From assembly GCA_963205125.1 (NCBI GenBank), contig CAUJJO010000185.1, positions 1 through 43,429 on the forward strand: 43,429 nt of DNA, written 5' to 3'. Under the pieces are notes generated by a model. It made no database searches, was not told the origin of the DNA, and worked only from the letters and a program-made list of their open reading frames with translations. Shown here piece by piece: positions 1 to 7,514 of this stretch (position 1 is the stretch's first letter; each line of letters starts with the position of its first letter). This DNA is from Pseudomonadota bacterium (GTDB lineage: Bacteria > Pseudomonadota > Gammaproteobacteria > Burkholderiales > Burkholderiaceae_C). The translations under genes were made by a program, and so were the position numbers.

Positions 1-13
1 GCACGCGACGACC

Positions 14-961
14 ATGAGCGGCACGCTCGCCTCCCCGCTGGCGCTGGTCTGCCACGACGCCGGGCCGCTCGAGCTGCTGCTGCCCTGGCTCGATCTCACG
101 CTGCTGCGCGTGCGCGCCTGCCTGCGCGGGCCGGCGCTGCAGCTGTGGCGCGAGCGCATGGGCGACAAGCTGCTGGTGCAGGACCTCGAGACGGCGCTCG
201 ACGGCGCGGCGATGCTGCTCAGCGGCGCCGGACGCGGGCCCGATCCGCGCGATCTCGAGCATCGCGCGCGGCTGGCCGCGGCGGCGCTGGGCCTGCACTC
301 GGTGGCGGTGCTGGACCATTGGGTCGACTACGCCGCACGCTTTGCGCGCAGCGGGGCGAGCCGCCTGCCCGACGAGCTCTGGGTCGCCGACGCCGAGGCC
401 TACGCGCTGGCGCGTTCGGTCTTCGCCGGCCTGCCGGTGCGGCTGCAGCCCAACCTGCATCTGCAGGCGCAGGTGGCGCGCCTGGCGGCCGCACCCGACG
501 CGCAACGGCATTCGACCGTGCTGCTGCTGCCCGAACCGATCGGCAAGGCCTGGGAGGGCCGCCTGCCCGGCGAGGAGCAGGCGTTGAACTACCTGATCGC
601 CCATGCCGACCGCCTGGGCCTGCGCGCGCCGCTGCAGCTGCGGCTGCGCCCGCACGAGCGCGACGCGCCGGGGCGCTGGAACGACTGGATGGCCGCGCAG
701 CGCGTGCACCATGCGATCGAGATCGACGTGGCGCCCACGCTGGCCGACGCGATCGACGATCTGGCCTGGGTCGCCGGGCTCGAGTCGCCCGGGCTCGTGC
801 TGGCGCACGCCTCCGGGCGCCGCGCGGTCTGCCTGCAGCCGCCGTGGGCGCCGCGCTCGCGCCTGCCGCAGCGCGGCCTGCTGCACCTGCGCGACCTGCC
901 CGACCCGCCCGGGCCGCGGCCCTTGTTCGAATCGCCTGAAACGCGAGGTCGATCGGCCTGA
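14..961 (+). CDS. Hypothetical protein, possibly polysaccharide biosynthesis (glycosyltransferase-like)
   Basis: A 315-residue soluble protein without signal peptide or membrane segment. I cannot name a family with confidence. The middle has the string VAVLDHWVDYAARF (about residues 96-109), then PDELWVADAEAYALA and a PN..L segment, followed by a second half with RLRPHE and a VAGLESPGLVLAHASGR stretch. This two-domain layout resembles proteins of sialic-acid-type capsule and O-antigen loci with a GT-B-like C-terminal half; that is inference from remembered motifs, not a search. The ATG at 14 lies in an ATGA, so an upstream gene may end at base 17 and be translationally coupled. It is followed after 35 bases by the cytochrome b561 gene, which gives no functional clue. 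Confidence 0.6.
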   Translation: MSGTLASPLALVCHDAGPLELLLPWLDLTLLRVRACLRGPALQLWRERMGDKLLVQDLETALDGAAMLLSGAGRGPDPRDLEHRARLAAAALGLHSVAVLDHWVDYAARFARSGASRLPDELWVADAEAYALARSVFAGLPVRLQPNLHLQAQVARLAAAPDAQRHSTVLLLPEPIGKAWEGRLPGEEQALNYLIAHADRLGLRAPLQLRLRPHERDAPGRWNDWMAAQRVHHAIEIDVAPTLADAIDDLAWVAGLESPGLVLAHASGRRAVCLQPPWAPRSRLPQRGLLHLRDLPDPPGPRPLFESPETRGRSA

Positions 962-996
962 ACGACGCCGTGCCCGCGTGCCGGCACACTGGCGCC

Positions 997-1557
997 ATGC
1001 CTTCACGATCGATCGCGGCCCCGGCCGCGCGCTACACGAGGACCGCGATCGCCCTGCACTGGCTGCTCGCGCTGGCCCTGTTCGGCCTGCTGGCCCTGGG
1101 CACCTACATGACCGAGCTGCCGCTGTCGCCAACTCGGCTGAAGCTCTACAACTGGCACAAGTGGGCCGGCGTGACGGTGGCGCTGCTGTCGCTGCTGCGC
1201 CTGCTCTGGCGCCTCACGCACCGCCCGCCGCCGCAGCCTGGGCTGCCGCGCTGGCAGGCGCGCGTCGCCCATGCGGCGCACATGCTGCTCTACGTTCTCT
1301 TCTTCGCGGTGCCGCTGGCCGGCTGGGTCTACAGCTCGGCGGCGGGCGTTCCCATCGTCTGGTTCGGCGTGCTGCCGCTGCCCGACCTGGTGGCGCCGGA
1401 CCGCGCGCTGGCCGAAGCGATCCGCCCCCTGCACGGCGTGCTGGCCTACGCGCTGGCGGCCATCGTCGCCGTGCACGTCGCCGCCGCGCTCAAGCATCAC
1501 GCGCTGGACGGCCTGGGCACGCTCTGGCGCATGTGGCCCTGGCCGGCGCGCACCTGA
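997..1557 (+). CDS. Cytochrome b561 family protein
   Basis: A di-haem b-type cytochrome of the inner membrane (YceJ/CybB family), expected to pass electrons between quinol and periplasmic acceptors. About 186 residues, the usual length. Four hydrophobic segments are visible, with candidate haem-ligand histidines in ALHWLL (first helix), NWHKWAG (second), and PLHGVLAY and VAVHVAAALKHH (last). I chose the ATG at 997 because MPSRSIAAP leads directly into the conserved TAIALHWLL helix; an in-frame GTG at 970 would add nine residues without conserved content. The stop is 30 bases before a YceI gene, the same b561-yceI pairing seen as yceJ-yceI in E. coli, so the two probably share a transcript and function. 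Confidence 0.9.
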   Translation: MPSRSIAAPAARYTRTAIALHWLLALALFGLLALGTYMTELPLSPTRLKLYNWHKWAGVTVALLSLLRLLWRLTHRPPPQPGLPRWQARVAHAAHMLLYVLFFAVPLAGWVYSSAAGVPIVWFGVLPLPDLVAPDRALAEAIRPLHGVLAYALAAIVAVHVAAALKHHALDGLGTLWRMWPWPART

Positions 1558-1587
1558 GTGCCTTTCCCTCGAACCCCTGCCCATCCC

Positions 1588-2202
1588 ATGACGACCTCGT
1601 TCCGCTTCCTCGCGCGCCGACTCCTGCTGCGGCTCCTGCCGGTGCTGGCGGTGCTGGCGCTGCTGGCCGTGACGCCGGGCGCCCGCGCCCAGACGCCGCC
1701 GCTGGCCACGCTGCAGGCCGCCGGCAGCGAGCTCGTCTTCACGATCCGCCAGATGGGCGTGCCGGTGGAGGGCCGCTTCGAGCGTTTCCAGGCGCAGATC
1801 GCCTTCGACCCGCGCCAGCCCGCGCGCGGGCGCGTCGGCATCACGATCGACACCGGCAGCGCGCGCTTCGGCGCGCGCGAGATCGACGCCGAGGTCCCGA
1901 AGCCCGCCTGGCTTGGCGCCGTCGCGTTCCCGCAGGCGAGCTTTCGCTCGACGACGATCAAGGCGCTGGGCGGCGGCCGCTTCGAAGTCGGCGGCGAGCT
2001 CACGCTCAAGGGCCGGGCGCAGCCGGTCATCGTCCCGGTGCAGATCACGCAGAGCGGCAGGCAGAGCACGGCCCGCGGCAGCTTCGCGGTCAAGCGCCTG
2101 GCCTTCGGCATCGGCGAGGGCGAATGGGCCGACACCTCGCTCGTCGCCGACGAGGTGCAGGTGCGCTTCAGCTTCGCGCTCGACGGCCTGCCGCCGCTGT
2201 GA
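1588..2202 (+). CDS. YceI family periplasmic protein (first copy)
   Basis: A 204-residue secreted lipocalin-like protein of the YceI family, whose members bind a long isoprenoid in a beta-barrel and are linked to base or peroxide stress and to b561 cytochromes. An arginine-rich N-terminus and a long hydrophobic run end at GARAQ, a plausible Sec signal peptide of about 34 residues. The mature part carries the family pattern GSELVFTIRQMGVPVEGRF, a central AFPQASFRST and GELTLKG.AQPV. The ATG at 1588 places the signal peptide correctly; an upstream GTG at 1558 is less likely. It is more divergent than the second YceI gene directly downstream, so the pair are paralogues rather than a recent duplication. 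Confidence 0.88.
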   Translation: MTTSFRFLARRLLLRLLPVLAVLALLAVTPGARAQTPPLATLQAAGSELVFTIRQMGVPVEGRFERFQAQIAFDPRQPARGRVGITIDTGSARFGAREIDAEVPKPAWLGAVAFPQASFRSTTIKALGGGRFEVGGELTLKGRAQPVIVPVQITQSGRQSTARGSFAVKRLAFGIGEGEWADTSLVADEVQVRFSFALDGLPPL

Positions 2203-2284
2203 CCGGCCTGCGCGCCGCCGTGATCGCAGCGCCGCAGCGCCCTCTCCTTCGACCCCAGCTCCCCAACGAAACGGAAACCCCGCG

Positions 2285-2863
2285 ATGCACAAGTCGATCC
2301 TCGCCACCGCCCTGACCCTGCTTGCCGGCAGCGCCGGCCTCGCCGCCGCGGCGCCCTCGACCTACGCCGTCGACCCCACGCACACCTTCGCGCGCTACGC
2401 GATCCCGCACTTCGGCACCAGCACCAACCGCGGCCTCGTCGGCAGGACGAGCGGCAGCGTCGTGCTCGACAAGGCCGCGCAGAGCGGCCGCGCCGACATC
2501 ACGCTGGACATGGCCTTCGTGCAGACCGGCGTCCCCGGCCTGGACGCGCACCTCAAGGGCCCGGACTTCTTCGACGTCGCCCAGCACCCGAGCGCGCGCT
2601 TCGTCGGCGAGCGCTTCGTCTTCGAGGGCGACAAGCTGCAGCAGGTCGTCGGCCAGCTCACGCTGCGCGGCAAGACGCACCCGGTGACGCTGCAGGCGCA
2701 GCGCTTCAACTGCTACGACAACCCGATGATGAAGCGCGAGGTCTGCGGCGGCGACTTCCAGGCCACGATCAAGCGCAGCCTCTGGGGCGCCAGCTGGGGC
2801 CTCGACATGGGCTTTGCCGACGAGGTCCAGCTCACGATCCAGATCGAGGCGATCAAGCAGTAG
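2285..2863 (+). CDS. YceI family periplasmic protein (second copy)
   Basis: A 192-residue secreted YceI protein. The signal peptide runs MHKSILATALTLLAGSAGLA with cleavage likely after AAA. The mature domain begins YAVDPTHTFARYAIPHFG, the canonical YceI opening, followed by LKGPDFFDVAQHP and GQLTLRGKTHPVTL. It contains two cysteines (FNCYDN and REVCGG) that may form a disulfide in the periplasm, as in other members. It follows the first YceI gene by 82 bases in the b561-yceI-yceI unit. Its last 11 bases overlap the convergent psd gene, so there is no room for a terminator between them and the two transcripts must overlap. Confidence 0.93.
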   Translation: MHKSILATALTLLAGSAGLAAAAPSTYAVDPTHTFARYAIPHFGTSTNRGLVGRTSGSVVLDKAAQSGRADITLDMAFVQTGVPGLDAHLKGPDFFDVAQHPSARFVGERFVFEGDKLQQVVGQLTLRGKTHPVTLQAQRFNCYDNPMMKREVCGGDFQATIKRSLWGASWGLDMGFADEVQLTIQIEAIKQ

Positions 2864-3749
2864 ACGCCGGGGCCGCGCCGGTCGCCATCGCCTGCCCCAT
2901 GCGGATCGCGCCGCCCGGGGTCCAGGCGGGGTCGAAGGCAAGCGGCCCGGGCGGCAGCAGCAGCACCACGGTCGAGCCGAGCAGGAAGCGGCCCATCTCC
3001 TGCCCGCGTTCGAGCGGCAGCGGCGCCTCGTCGTAGCGCCAGCGCCGCACGGTGCCCGGGCGCGGCGGGTTGACGACGCCGTGCCAGACGGTGGCCATGC
3101 TGCCGACGATGGTCGCGCCGACCAGCACCATGACGAAGGGGCCGGGCGCGCCGGGGCCGGCGTCGAAAACGCAGACCACGCGCTCGTTGCGTGCGAAGAG
3201 GTCGGGCAGGCCGCGCGCCGTCGTCGGATTCACCGAGAACAGCTCGCCGGGCACGTGCACCATCTGGCGCAGCCGGCCGGCCGCCGGCATGTGGATGCGG
3301 TGGTAGTCGCGCGGGCTCAGGTAGAGGGTGGCGAAGTGCCCGCCTTCGAAGCGCGCGGCCAGCTCGGCGTCGCCGCCGAGCAGCGCGCGGGCGCTGTAGT
3401 GGTGGCCCTTGGCCTGCAGCAGCCGCTGGCCGTCCAGCGCACCGAACTCGCTGATGGCGCCATCGACCGGGCACAGCCAGTCGGCCTGCGCCAGCGGCCG
3501 CGCGCCGGGTGCCAGCGCCCGCGTGAAGAAGTCGTTGAAGCTCGCGTAGCGCGCCGGGTCGGGCTCGGCGGCCTCGCGCATGTCGACGCCGTAGCGGGCG
3601 ATGAAGCGGCGGATGAGCGCGGTGGTGAGCGCGCCGCCCTGCGCACGCGCGACGAGGCCCGCGAGTTCGGTGAGGCCGCGCCTGGGCAGCAGCCGCTGCG
3701 GCCACACCGCACGCCGGGCGGCCGGCGTGAAGGCCTCGGGGGGCGCCAT
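2853..3749 (-). CDS. psd: Phosphatidylserine decarboxylase proenzyme
   Basis: Converts phosphatidylserine to phosphatidylethanolamine, the last step of that lipid's synthesis, at the inner membrane. The 298-residue proenzyme has PVDGAIS (Asp95), LSPRDYHRIHMP (His150, His153) and near the end RFLLGSTVVLL, where cleavage between Gly258 and Ser259 of the LGST motif would give the beta chain and the pyruvoyl alpha chain. All residues needed for self-cleavage (Asp, His, Ser) are present. The start codon at 3749 overlaps the sppA stop as ATGA, so it is the last gene of the rluC-HAD-Rieske-sppA-psd operon. The stop overlaps the convergent yceI gene by 11 bases. Confidence 0.96.
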   Translation of the reverse strand: MAPPEAFTPAARRAVWPQRLLPRRGLTELAGLVARAQGGALTTALIRRFIARYGVDMREAAEPDPARYASFNDFFTRALAPGARPLAQADWLCPVDGAISEFGALDGQRLLQAKGHHYSARALLGGDAELAARFEGGHFATLYLSPRDYHRIHMPAAGRLRQMVHVPGELFSVNPTTARGLPDLFARNERVVCVFDAGPGAPGPFVMVLVGATIVGSMATVWHGVVNPPRPGTVRRWRYDEAPLPLERGQEMGRFLLGSTVVLLLPPGPLAFDPAWTPGGAIRMGQAMATGAAPASTA

Positions 3750-4777
3750 CAATGCAGGCGGGGCAGCTCGCGCAGCGCCTTCACCGCGCCCTGCCCGATC
3801 GCCGCGCCGAAGCGCTTGGCCAGGCGCTCGGCGAGGTTGCCGCGCGGCGTGTAGTCGACCACCTCGTCGGCCTTGACGACCTCGCGCGCGACGAAGTCGA
3901 GGTTGCCCAGGCGGTCGACGAGGCCCAGGCGCACCGCCTCCTCGCCGTTCCAGAACAGGCCGGAGAAGGTCTCGGGCGTCTCCTTCAGGCGCTCGCCGCG
4001 GCCCTGGCGCACGACGGCGATGAACTGCTCGTGGATCTGGTCGATCATCGCCTGCGCATAGGCGGTCTGGCGCTCGTTCTGCGGCGAGAAGGGGTCGAGC
4101 ATGCCCTTGTTCTGCCCGGCGGTGAGCAGCCGCCGCTCGATGCCGAGCTTCTGCATCGCGCCGGTGAAGCCGAAGCCGTCCATCAGCACGCCGATGCTGC
4201 CCACGAGGCTGGCCTTGTCGACGAAGATCTCGTCGGCGGCCACCGCGATGTAGTAGGCGCCAGAGGCGCACATCTCCTCGACGACGGCGTAGACCTTCTT
4301 CTCGTGCAGGGCCTTCAGCCGGCGGATCTCGTCGTTGACGATGCCGCTCTGCACGGGGCTGCCGCCGGGCGAGTTGATGCGCAGCACGATGGCCTGCGCC
4401 GCCGGGTCCTCGAAGGCCGACTTCAGCGCCGACACCAGGTTCTCGGCGCTGGCCTCGCCATCGGGGCCGATCTCGCCGCGCACCTCGATCAGCGCGGTGT
4501 GCGGCTTGCTGCTGGTCGATGTGTGCGCGCGCTGCGACACCAGCCCCCAGGCGACGACGAAGGCCAGCAGCAGCCAGCCCAGCCGGAAGAAGATGCGCCA
4601 GCGCCGCTCGCGCCGACGCTCGACGAGCAGCTCGCCGGCCAGCCGCTCGAGGCTGCCTTCGAGCGCCGTCGACGCCGGCCCTGGGCGCGGCGCGGCCGTG
4701 GCCGGCGCCGCTGCTTGCACGGGGGAATCGCCCGCGGCCGCGAACGGCGACGGGCTCGAGTCGTCTTGGGGGGTCAT
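3749..4777 (-). CDS. sppA: Signal peptide peptidase SppA, short (36K) type
   Basis: A membrane-anchored serine protease of peptidase family S49 that degrades cleaved signal peptides. 342 residues with one membrane segment (about 63-81, RIFFRLGWLLLAFVVAWGLV) after a basic, proline-rich cytoplasmic tail. The periplasmic domain shows INSPGGSP (oxyanion region), MCASGAYYIA with the nucleophile Ser172, and FVDKASLVGSIGV with the general base Lys188. This is the single-domain form rather than the 67-kDa E. coli tandem form. Its start overlaps the Rieske gene stop and its stop overlaps the psd start, both as ATGA, which indicates translational coupling. Confidence 0.94.
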   Translation of the reverse strand: MTPQDDSSPSPFAAAGDSPVQAAAPATAAPRPGPASTALEGSLERLAGELLVERRRERRWRIFFRLGWLLLAFVVAWGLVSQRAHTSTSSKPHTALIEVRGEIGPDGEASAENLVSALKSAFEDPAAQAIVLRINSPGGSPVQSGIVNDEIRRLKALHEKKVYAVVEEMCASGAYYIAVAADEIFVDKASLVGSIGVLMDGFGFTGAMQKLGIERRLLTAGQNKGMLDPFSPQNERQTAYAQAMIDQIHEQFIAVVRQGRGERLKETPETFSGLFWNGEEAVRLGLVDRLGNLDFVAREVVKADEVVDYTPRGNLAERLAKRFGAAIGQGAVKALRELPRLH

Positions 4778-5187
4778 GGGGCGCTCCCGGGCGCGGACTG
4801 CTCCGGCGGCAGGGGCCGGATGTCGCGCGAAGGATACCAATAGACCTGCCCGCCGTCCTCGGCCACGCCGATCGCGGTGAGCGGCGCGCGCGCCGGGCCG
4901 CCCAGGCAGCGGCCGTCGCCCGGCGCGAAGGTGGCGCCGTGCATGGCGCACAGGATCACCTGCCGCTCGGCGTCGAAGAACTCGCCGGGCTGCCAATCCA
5001 TCTCGGCGGGCACATGGGTGCAGCGGTTGAGGTAGGCGACGACCACGCCGTCGAAGCGGACCGCGAAGGCGCGCGCGGGCCGGCCGTACTGCAGCACGTC
5101 CCAGACCCAGGCGCGGCCGCGCTCGGCCAGCTCCGCCGAGGCGCACAGCGGCAGCCGCTGACCGTCGGCCTCGACCGACTCAGCCAT
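4774..5187 (-). CDS. Rieske [2Fe-2S] domain protein
   Basis: A small soluble ferredoxin-like protein (137 residues) with a single Rieske domain. The cluster ligands are visible as NRCTHVPAEM (Cys-x-His) and ILCAMHGATF (Cys-x-x-His), followed by the GRCLGGPA loop typical of ferredoxin-type Rieske proteins. There is no signal peptide or hydrophobic anchor, so it is cytoplasmic and not part of the bc1 complex. It may donate electrons to an oxygenase, but no oxygenase lies nearby and its partner is unknown. The ATG at 5187 overlaps the preceding HAD gene by 8 bases, and its stop overlaps sppA. Confidence 0.9.
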   Translation of the reverse strand: MAESVEADGQRLPLCASAELAERGRAWVWDVLQYGRPARAFAVRFDGVVVAYLNRCTHVPAEMDWQPGEFFDAERQVILCAMHGATFAPGDGRCLGGPARAPLTAIGVAEDGGQVYWYPSRDIRPLPPEQSAPGSAP

Positions 5188-5842
5188 GCGTCAGCAGCCA
5201 GTCCTGCAGCTCGCGCGTCGAGCGCGCGACGAAGAGCGGCGCGAAGGGCGCGAAGCTCGCCGGGTCGTGCGCGCCGAAGCTCACCGCGACCGCGGGCACG
5301 CGCGCGTTGGCGGCAAGCTGCAGGTCGTGCGTGGTGTCGCCGACCATCAGCGTGCGCTCGGGGTCGGCGCCGAATTCGCGCATCAGCTCCTGCAGCATGC
5401 GCGGGTCGGGCTTGGGCTGCGTCTCGTCGGCGGTGCGCGTGGCGTCGAAGAGCCGGCCAAGCCCCGACTGCTGCAGCACCATGTCCAGGCCTTGCCGGCT
5501 CTTGCCGGTGGCCACCGCAAGCCAGTGGTGGCGCGCGCGCAGCGCCTGCAGCATGGGCAGCGTGCCGTCGAACATCACCAGCTCGTGCTGGCGCGCGAAG
5601 TAGTGGCGGCGGTAGCGCTGCCCGAGCTGCGGGTAGTGCTCGGCCGGCAGCCCGGGCGCGGCGTGGCGCAGCGCGTCCTCCAGGCCCAGGCCGATGACGT
5701 AGGCCGCGGCCTCGTCGCTGGGCACCACGGCGCCGACGTCGCGGCAGGCGTCCTGGATGCAGCGCACGATCAGCGCCGTCGAGTCGAACAGCGTGCCGTC
5801 CCAGTCGAAGGCGATGAGGTCGAAGCGGCGCGGTCGGTTCAT
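5180..5842 (-). CDS. HAD-superfamily hydrolase, phosphoglycolate phosphatase-like
   Basis: A 220-residue HAD phosphatase with all four motifs: FDWDGTLFDS (nucleophile and acid Asp), VATGKSRQGL (motif II), TQPKPDPRML (motif III Lys) and MVGDTTHDLQLA (motif IV acids). The helical cap between motifs I and II places it with the Gph/PGP-like subgroup. Phosphoglycolate is a reasonable substrate guess but the sequence does not fix it. The ATG at 5842 begins MNRPRRFDLIAFDWDGT and overlaps the rluC stop as ATGA; an upstream in-frame start would run into rluC. In related bacteria this gene also sits between rluC and the Rieske-sppA pair. Confidence 0.92.
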   Translation of the reverse strand: MNRPRRFDLIAFDWDGTLFDSTALIVRCIQDACRDVGAVVPSDEAAAYVIGLGLEDALRHAAPGLPAEHYPQLGQRYRRHYFARQHELVMFDGTLPMLQALRARHHWLAVATGKSRQGLDMVLQQSGLGRLFDATRTADETQPKPDPRMLQELMREFGADPERTLMVGDTTHDLQLAANARVPAVAVSFGAHDPASFAPFAPLFVARSTRELQDWLLTHG

Positions 5843-6891
5843 GAGCTTTCCAGCGAGGCCAGCAGTGTCGCGCACGGCGCCGGCAGTTCGGCGCGCAGGG
5901 TGATGCGGCGTGCGTCGGCGGGGTGGTCGAAGGCGAGCTCCAGCGCGTGCAGGAACATGCGCGCAAAGCGCAGCGGCCCGCGCGCGAGTTCGCGGTTGCG
6001 CTCGAAGTCGCCGTACTTCGGGTCGCCGACGATGGCGTGGCCGCTGTGCGCGAGGTGCACGCGGATCTGGTGCGTGCGCCCGGTCTTCAGGCCCACCTCG
6101 AGCAGCGAGCAGGGCCCGATGCGGCGTGCCGCGCGCACGAGGGTGATCGAGCGTCGCGCCGCCTCGTGCGCCGGCGAGACGACGCGCACCAAGCGCTCGC
6201 CCGCGGCGTCCAGCGTCTTCAGCAGCGGCAGGTCGATCACCTTCTGCCGCGCCGGCCAGGCGCCCCAGACGAGCGCGGCGTAGGTCTTGCCGGTGTCGCG
6301 CGCGCGGAACTGTTCCTGCAGCGCGGTCAGCGCACTGCGCTTCTTGGCCAGCAGCAGCACGCCCGAGGTCTCCTTGTCCAGCCGGTGCACGAGTTCGAGG
6401 AAGCGCGCCTGCGGCCGCGCCGCTCGAAGCTGCTCGATGACGCCGGAACTCACGCCGCTGCCGCCGTGCACCGCCACGCCCGCGGGCTTGTCCACGGCGA
6501 GCAGCCAGTCGTCCTCGAACAGCACGGCAAACTCGCGCGCCGGCACCGCGGCCGCGGGCGCGCGCCCGGCCAGGCGCAGCGGCGGCACGCGGATCACGTC
6601 GCCGGCCTGCACGCGCGTGTCGGCGCTGGCGCGGCCCTTGTTCACGCGCACCTCGCCCGAGCGGATGACGCGGTAGACCAGCGTCTTGGGCGCGCCCTTG
6701 AGGTGGCGCAGCAGGAAGTTGTCCAGGCGCTGGCCGGCCGACTCCTCATCCACCGTCAGGCGGCCGGCGGCCGGGGCCGCGGGTGCCGCGGGTGCTGCAG
6801 CCGCGGCCGGCGACGCGCAGAAGCCCGTTGCGACCGCGCTTTTCGTGCGAACCGCGGCCGCGGCTTTGCCGTCTATAATTCGCCGTTCCAC
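5839..6891 (-). CDS. rluC: Ribosomal large subunit pseudouridine synthase C
   Basis: Makes pseudouridines in domain II/IV of 23S rRNA. An N-terminal S4 RNA-binding domain (GQRLDNFLLRHLKG...GEVRVNKGR) is followed by the RluA-type catalytic domain with the signature LELVHRLDKETSGVLL, which contains the catalytic Asp, then GRTHQIRVHLAHSGHAIVGD. The start is uncertain: no ATG lies near the conserved region. The GTG at 6891 gives 350 residues with an Ala/Pro-rich tail; an in-frame GTG at 6753 gives 304 residues starting just before the S4 domain. Neither has a clear ribosome-binding site. It is divergent from rne and is first gene of a five-gene operon. Confidence 0.9.
   Translation of the reverse strand: MERRIIDGKAAAAVRTKSAVATGFCASPAAAAAPAAPAAPAAGRLTVDEESAGQRLDNFLLRHLKGAPKTLVYRVIRSGEVRVNKGRASADTRVQAGDVIRVPPLRLAGRAPAAAVPAREFAVLFEDDWLLAVDKPAGVAVHGGSGVSSGVIEQLRAARPQARFLELVHRLDKETSGVLLLAKKRSALTALQEQFRARDTGKTYAALVWGAWPARQKVIDLPLLKTLDAAGERLVRVVSPAHEAARRSITLVRAARRIGPCSLLEVGLKTGRTHQIRVHLAHSGHAIVGDPKYGDFERNRELARGPLRFARMFLHALELAFDHPADARRITLRAELPAPCATLLASLESS
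6874..6879 (+). promoter_or_regulatory. Putative -10 element for rne
   Basis: A perfect TATAAT on the plus strand in otherwise GC-rich DNA, 636 bases before the rne start. No good -35 hexamer is seen 16-18 bases upstream (ACCGCG region), so this rests on the -10 match alone. If used, the rne transcript would carry a leader of about 630 bases, and the promoter would lie inside or just ahead of the rluC 5' end. Confidence 0.4.
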
Positions 6892-7514
6892 GTTCGTGCG
6901 GTAAGTGCTTGATTCATCGAAGTTTAGCGGGCACCGACGGATGACGTGGAGGGCCGCGGGCGCGCATGGAGACGACAGGCGCGCGCGGTCGAGCTGATGC
7001 AACGCCTGCGGCCCCGCGCAGGCCGGGCCCCGAAGCGGCCCGGCGGCACGAGGCCTCGGGCGGCAGAGAAGACTGCGATGACCGAGCCGCTCGCCATGCG
7101 CCCATCCGGGGCGGTCGGCGCTGCGGCAGACGAAAGCATTCACGGCGCCAGACACATCGGGACGACATCCCCGGTCGGCCTGGCGCCTCGAGCGACCGGC
7201 GACGCCCCCGGCCCATGCATCCGACACCGCTTCCCGAACAGCCCGACACCCTCCGGTACCCGCAGCACGACGCGGCCACCGGGGCTGCCGGGCCGTTCAC
7301 GCCGCCCACCAGGCGGCGCCCGAAGCGCATGGCTGCAGCACGCCCAAGCGACACCGCCTCGCGCGCGCCAACGCTGCACGCCTGAGCGCCGGCCCCGTGC
7401 CGCGCCAGCACGCAGTCCAGGGCACTTCGCTCCCGGGATTCGCCGCCTTTCTCGTGCATCGAACGTGAGCAAGGGCGCGCCTGCGCAAGACGGGCGCGCC
7501 GCACCGGAGTGCAC
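6892..7514 (+). promoter_or_regulatory. Long 5' leader of rne, probably structured
   Basis: A 623-base stretch between rluC and rne with no convincing gene; short reading frames on both strands look like GC-rich chance frames. It holds a perfect 8-bp stem with a 7-base loop (GCCGGGCC at 7022-7029, GGCCCGGC at 7037-7044), two copies of the 8-bp palindrome GGCGCGCC (7474-7481 and 7493-7500) and a small stem GCAC/GTGC (7501-7504 with 7509-7512) that includes part of the GGAG ribosome-binding site at 7506-7509. In E. coli a long rne leader binds RNase E and lets the enzyme control its own mRNA; a similar role here is inference. Confidence 0.5.

Noticed and set aside
1-17. Tail of an upstream gene ending at the TGA of the first ATGA
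   Set aside because: Only four codons are inside the window, too little to support a gene; noted only as a likely coupling.
925-933. GTTCGAATC, which looks like a tRNA T-loop
   Set aside because: No acceptor stem, anticodon arm or CCA is around it and it is inside a coding region.
6892-7227. Extension of rluC to an upstream ATG
   Set aside because: The added residues have no conserved content and would place the rne leader and the TATAAT box deep within a gene.
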